In this document: in pieces, positions 59,538 through 64,000 of the stretch
How positions within the stretch are numbered: position 1 is the first letter of the stretch
Layout: each line of letters begins with the position of its first letter
Source of the DNA: Desmodus rotundus
Taxonomy: Eukaryota > Chordata > Mammalia > Chiroptera > Phyllostomidae
DNA length: 64,000 bases
Direction: 5' to 3'
Assembly: GCF_022682495.2 (NCBI RefSeq)
Contig: NC_071399.1
Coordinates: 6,429,342 to 6,493,341 of the forward strand
Made by a program: the position numbers and the translations under genes
Notes under the pieces: generated by a model
Databases searched by the model: none
What the model was told of the DNA's origin: nothing
What the model saw: only the letters and a program-made list of their open reading frames with translations

Positions 59538-62001
59538 TCACATTTGCTGAAACAAATGAGTTGGACTGAGCTCTTTGATGTGGTTGTCCATGAGCAGAAG
59601 TTTTCCTTCTGTTAAATACCACCTTCCCACAGGGCCTTAAGACCACAGTCATTCAGAACGTGTCACGAAACAAGGAAAAGGTAACAACTAGAACTAGAAA
59701 TACACAAAAACATTTTGATACATAAAGATTTGATTGTCTCCTAACACTCCAATTTTGGTAAACTAGAATAACAACTGTGTACAATTACATTTTAATTTAT
59801 GCTCCAAATGGAAAAGTACCTTTTACAAGTAGCATTTTATATGTCAGAGAAAAAGCATATTAAACTATTATTTCTTTTTCAGCGATCATAAAAACACACG
59901 TTCTGAAATCAGGACAGCTAGATGCTTAAAAGCCTACATACAGGGTAATAAATAAGATGAATGAATAATTGAAATTTTGCATTATGTGGCACCAATAGAT
60001 TAATTTTTACAAGGGAACTTATTTCCAGTAATTATCTTAGGAAGTGATCTCTCATTAGGAGCTGTCAGTGGAGGGAAAGTGCCAGACTTCACCAGATGAA
60101 ATGAAATGCCAGTGCTCAATTCTCACTGATTTCTCCTAAGAATATTTCACAGGGAACTCCTATCCACTCTAATGCCAAACTGATCCAAAGGTAGATCTCG
60201 TTGACAGAATATAAAAAGCCCCCCTTTTTTTTCATTACTACCAAGCCTAGGATTGGTGAATCCAAGCAATTGTTAATGAGTTTTAAGGGGACATAAGGCA
60301 CAACATGGAAAATAATCCATCTTCTTTTCCAAAGTCTGCAAAACTTTAAGCCTCAGATCAGGTATAACAATAAAAATAAAACTGATCTTTCATGGACGTT
60401 GATTCAATAACAAAGACAATGCCTATTCAAGTGCCATATGCTTTGAGGAGCAGATTTGCTTCGTGTAGGCACACAGGCTCATGTATGTGAGCGTGTTATG
60501 TGTCCCTAAAAACTGAGCTGGGCTAAGCAGTGACAGTTCCTCATTAGACCCACAGACACCGTTCCGGTTCTGTGTCTCACAAATGAGAAGGTAGTATCTG
60601 CTACTTCTTTTTTTTTTTTTTTTTTTTTAATGTCAAGCCTAATTGTTTGGGTCTTATTCTGGTACCATTTCAATGACTTTCAGAGTGTATCATGCCTTTT
60701 TATCCATAATGAATGACCATTGACATCAATTTTTATTACATTCAAAATAACCATCAATTTCTCCTTCAATTACATGTTTAAATTTCACGTGGTTATTTTC
60801 TGCCTTGCAGATTAGATCGTAATCAGGATCAGAGTGACTTTATCTTGAACTGACCCATAGAATAAAAGTGGGCTGAATTATAGAGGAAAGAGTGAGAGAA
60901 TAAATAGAGACTTACAGTGATCAGCTTTGAAGAGAAAGAAGGGGGTGTGCGAGGGACTTCCAAAGATGGAAGGGCTGGGGAAAATCTCTGGCTTCCTTAA
61001 TCCTTGGCTCAATCTTGGCGCTAATATGTGTCCGGAGACTTCTGCATGCCTGCCCCAGAGTTTGTTTCTGTTGGTTCTGTAGGCCCATGCTCTTTCTATC
61101 CTAAGCTCTTCCTTTTTCAGAAGGGAGCACATGATGTGTTCAATCACGAGTTTCCGCATAGGGTGTGAACTGTAGCAAATTATTTATTGAGCACCCACCA
61201 TTTCCAACACTGTCGAAGGCTCTGGGAATACCACAAACAAGACAGCTGGGATTCTTACTTTATGGGGCTTTCAGTATAATGGGGAAGGAAGGCATTAAGC
61301 TAATCATTACCAACATTAAGTGCTGAGGAGGAGAAGCCCAGGCAGCCATGGGGATTTTGAATGGCAGACCTCACCAGGTGTGTGAAAAAGCACAGGCATG
61401 GAGGGAAGAGGTGTAAGAGGGATTCCGCCAGGCAGTGTCACTTGGCAGAAACCTGAAGGATAAAGCAGAGTTGTCAGTACTATGCCATCGGTGTTCAATT
61501 CTCAACTCCAAAGGGTGCCATTAATTTAGACCGTGGTGCAAATATGCATCTCACCACTTGACAGGCTTTGCATGACCATCAACTGCGTATCTCAGGATGA
61601 GTAGGACTTAGCTCACTGCTTAGCTAGGGAGATGTGGGGGGTTATATTACAGGAAGAGGAGCATTGTGTCCTTGTGTTAAGGGAAAAAAATTGTGTTATC
61701 ATAGACGTAAAGAGTGGCTGGCAAAGAAAGCAAGGGACCCAGTGGCTGAGTTTTGTAGACAATGTTATGGATTTATTATTGTGTCCTAAAATAAATGGAA
61801 AGGCATTTGCACGCAATGCATTGAAAATGTGACTCAGAATGCAGACCTAATTACAGAAGGGTGACACTGGATTTAGACTGGCCCAGTCATTCCAACGTGA
61901 ATTGACTTGGAACAGGATTGCAACTGTAGAAGACCCCAGCCGTATTCAGGAAGTAGGATGTGCAGCAGGTGGGTGTGGGAGGTGAAAAATAGGGACCAAT
62001 C
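59538..62001. other. Unique sequence with a T run and an old repeat remnant
   Basis: No gene is supported. A 21-T run lies at 60608-60628. At about 61170-61320 the text 'aaattatttattgagcacccaccatttccaacactgtcgaaggctctgggaataccacaaacaagacagctgggattcttactttatggggctttcag' resembles the ancient mammalian repeat 'tttattgagcacctactatgtgccaggcactg...'. A related text lies at 30870-31130. Confidence 0.5.
60608..60628. repeat. Poly-T tract of 21 bases
   Basis: An uninterrupted T run followed by 'aatgtcaagcc'. No SINE or LINE body is attached on either side that I can recognise. Confidence 0.95.
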
Positions 62002-62016
62002 AAGAATGATGTTGAG

Positions 62017-62214
62017 CATGGCTCAGTAGGTTGGGCATCGTCCTGGCAAAGCAAAAGGTCTCTGGTTCGATTCCCAGTCTGGGAACATGCCTCGGTTGCG
62101 GGTTTGGTCCCCATTGAGGGTGAGAAAGAGGCAAACCATGGATGTTTCTCTCCCTCTCTTCCCTCTCCCTCCCGTCTCTCTGAGAATAAATTAATAAAGT
62201 CTTAAAAAATAAAA
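62017..62214 (+). mobile_element. VES-like bat SINE, plus strand, with target-site duplication
   Basis: The head 'catggctcagtaggttgggcatcgtcctggcaaagcaaaaggtctct' leads to a perfect pol III B box 'ggttcgattcc' at 62064-62074. The body then reads 'cagtctgggaacatgcctcggttgcgggtttggtccccattgagggtgagaaagaggcaaaccatggatgtttctctccctctc', followed by a CT-rich run and 'gagaataaattaataaagtcttaaaaaataaaa'. The body differs from the 59331 copy, suggesting a different VES subfamily. Flanking 15-base copies of 'aagaatgatgttgag'/'aagaatgacattgag' (62002-62016 and 62215-62229) form a target-site duplication with two mismatches. Confidence 0.93.
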
Positions 62215-62229
62215 AAGAATGACATTGAG

Positions 62230-64000
62230 ATTCCTGGTTTGAGATTGGCTGTGCCATGGCCTAAAATAAGGCATAATGGTGGTCAGTTTTTAACATGGTA
62301 AGTTCCAGATGCTGATGGAACATGCTAGGAGATGATATGATATGTGATGCTGGAGGCAAGAAGAAAGGTCTTGGTGGCAGAAATAGGTTTTGGGATAGAA
62401 TACCCTACCTGAATATATGTTGAAATCTACTTACATCAAGACTTTCTGAGTATAGGTCTATTAGCAAAAGTCAAGGGAATACAAATCAATACTATTAAAA
62501 TACTTCTGAGCTTTATGAAGCCACCTAAGTGGAGAGGGAACTTTTATTTTTAGTAGCTTTTTTATAACAAAAATGATTATGAAAGGCTATCTAGTTTTCC
62601 AAGTGCTCCAATTTTTAAGCCAATCTCTTATACTATAATTTATTCAATTCATAGTATATAATATGTTTTCAGCATTTTGATACACATGTTGAGAACATTC
62701 TGTATGCAAATCTTTACACCTTGATTATCTGTTTCAATTTACCTTTAGGTTTTATAAGCATTTGTTAAAGACTTTGATATATTTCCAAAATCTCTCCATA
62801 ATCTCTTTAGGAATTAAAACTGCCAACAGTATTTCACTTACATGTGAAGAAAACTCCTCAGCCCAGAGTTTTAGAGGAGAGGACTTATGACCAATGTCTT
62901 TAGACTAGGGGTCACCTCTCCTAATACGGGTTCTTTGTTCCTGGAGAACTCAGGGTTATTAAAGCTGGCCTCTGTGGGGAGGAGGCCAGGGTCTGGTTCT
63001 TCAAACCTGGGCCGATAGGGATGGAATACATGTGGCCCTTAGATTCAGTCTGGCATACTGGGTCAAAAAGAAGGGGTATCTCAGGCTAGAAGCCCTGCTC
63101 AGAGTAAAGAGTTTACATGTCCCTGGCTTATTTTATAACAGTATCCCCGCCTCCACCTCCCATCTGTATTATGGACACAGGATTCTGATTTGAAAAAAAA
63201 AAATGAATACCACAAATCACAACACAAAAAAGTTCACCCACTCAAGCATGGATGCTTCCTCGTGGGCGTGATGGGTGATCGGTCCCTGTCTTGGAAAGAG
63301 AGGAGAACAGAAGGTCTATGTTTTCCTTACGTTCTTAATACCAGAGTATCTTCCCATGCTTTCCCCTGGTTCCCTACAGACTGTCTGGTTTTCTAGTTAA
63401 GAGTCTCCCTGGAGTAGAGGGAGCAGCTCTCACACACACCCCCTGACTTAGAAAATTCCTCTGGGGTCTCCCTGCCCACAGCCTTCTTCCCTTCTCCAAA
63501 GAGCCCCTCAACATTGGGCACGAGACAGCCTTAAACTACGGCCCAATCCACAGTATATTTCCAAAATGCTGTCAAAAAACTCATTTGCATGTTTATCCCT
63601 CTGCCTTTAATCTTGGTATTTTTTTAAGTTTTCCACTAATTTTCCAGGGACAGACAGACCTTCCCTCCTACTCATTCTCATTTTCCATCTCATTCCAAAC
63701 TGTTTCTTGTTGGATCCACTAGTGCGACCTCCCATCTGGAGTTCTCCATTATCTTTGACAACGTCAACCACTGCTGTCACCCTTGCCAGCGATAAAACCC
63801 TGTCTCAAATCTGCACCACCCACCTCCCAGGCCCTGGACTGCAGTTCAGCTGTATCTCAGAGGGTCTAGTGAACATGCCGGAACATTCTCAGAGTCACAC
63901 AAAGACTATAAAAAACTAAATGGCTCATTGTACCTTAAAAACAATGTTCTATACATGCAGCAGATGTTTTGAAAGGGTTACATTAAGGGTGTTTGAAGTT
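62230..64000. other. Unique AT-rich sequence, nothing recognised
   Basis: There are 68- and 70-residue frames near 63190 and 63707 only. No gene or confident repeat was seen up to the right edge. Confidence 0.5.

Noticed and set aside
62064..62074. Perfect pol III B box as a tRNA or other pol III gene
   Set aside because: It is embedded in a SINE with a target-site duplication.

Overview
This window is nuclear genomic DNA from a mammal, most likely a bat. The main evidence is a set of tRNA-derived SINE copies with the chiropteran VES layout: a tRNA-like head with A and B boxes, a body reading roughly 'gggcacatgcctgggttg', a 'cacattgatgtttctctccc' stretch, and an A-rich tail. There are also L1 3' ends of a type I associate with bat genomes. 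VES-type SINEs suggest a yangochiropteran lineage, which is an inference. The species and chromosome cannot be read from the sequence.

No complete protein-coding gene, rRNA, functional tRNA, CRISPR array, bacterial-style operon or intact mobile element is visible. Nearly all open reading frames are short, overlap one another on both strands, cross old repeats or simple repeats, and resemble no family I know. The window reads as a gene desert or the inside of a very large intron. The one coding signal worth keeping is an 88-bp exon-like segment at 24449-24536, with a plausible splice acceptor and a strong donor.

Layout. 1-5075 is dominated by old, broken L1 sequence on the minus strand, with one VES SINE inserted at about 4321-4532. 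5076-12700 is mostly unique AT-rich sequence with an older tRNA SINE, a MIR and an L1 3' fragment. 12700-22850 contains several repeat-poor, homeodomain-motif-rich stretches that look like candidate developmental enhancers, separated by an L1 3' end, a MIR, a VES SINE and microsatellites. 22850-33160 holds the exon-like segment, a unique block at about 26760-27260, a compound TG/AG microsatellite, a MIR and L2-like remnants. 33165-41240 is mixed unique DNA with two L1 3' fragments. 41240-43010 is the most structured unique stretch: repeat-poor, with palindromes and two near-perfect hairpins 345 bp apart. 43010-52100 carries L1, L2 and MIR remnants. 52100-54400 is again repeat-poor and enhancer-like. 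The last 10 kb is unique sequence with two plus-strand VES SINEs and a G-quadruplex motif.

If the window has a function, it is probably regulatory (distal enhancers in a gene-poor domain), with one possible exon and one possible small hairpin RNA. I did not find evidence for a wholly new biological system.
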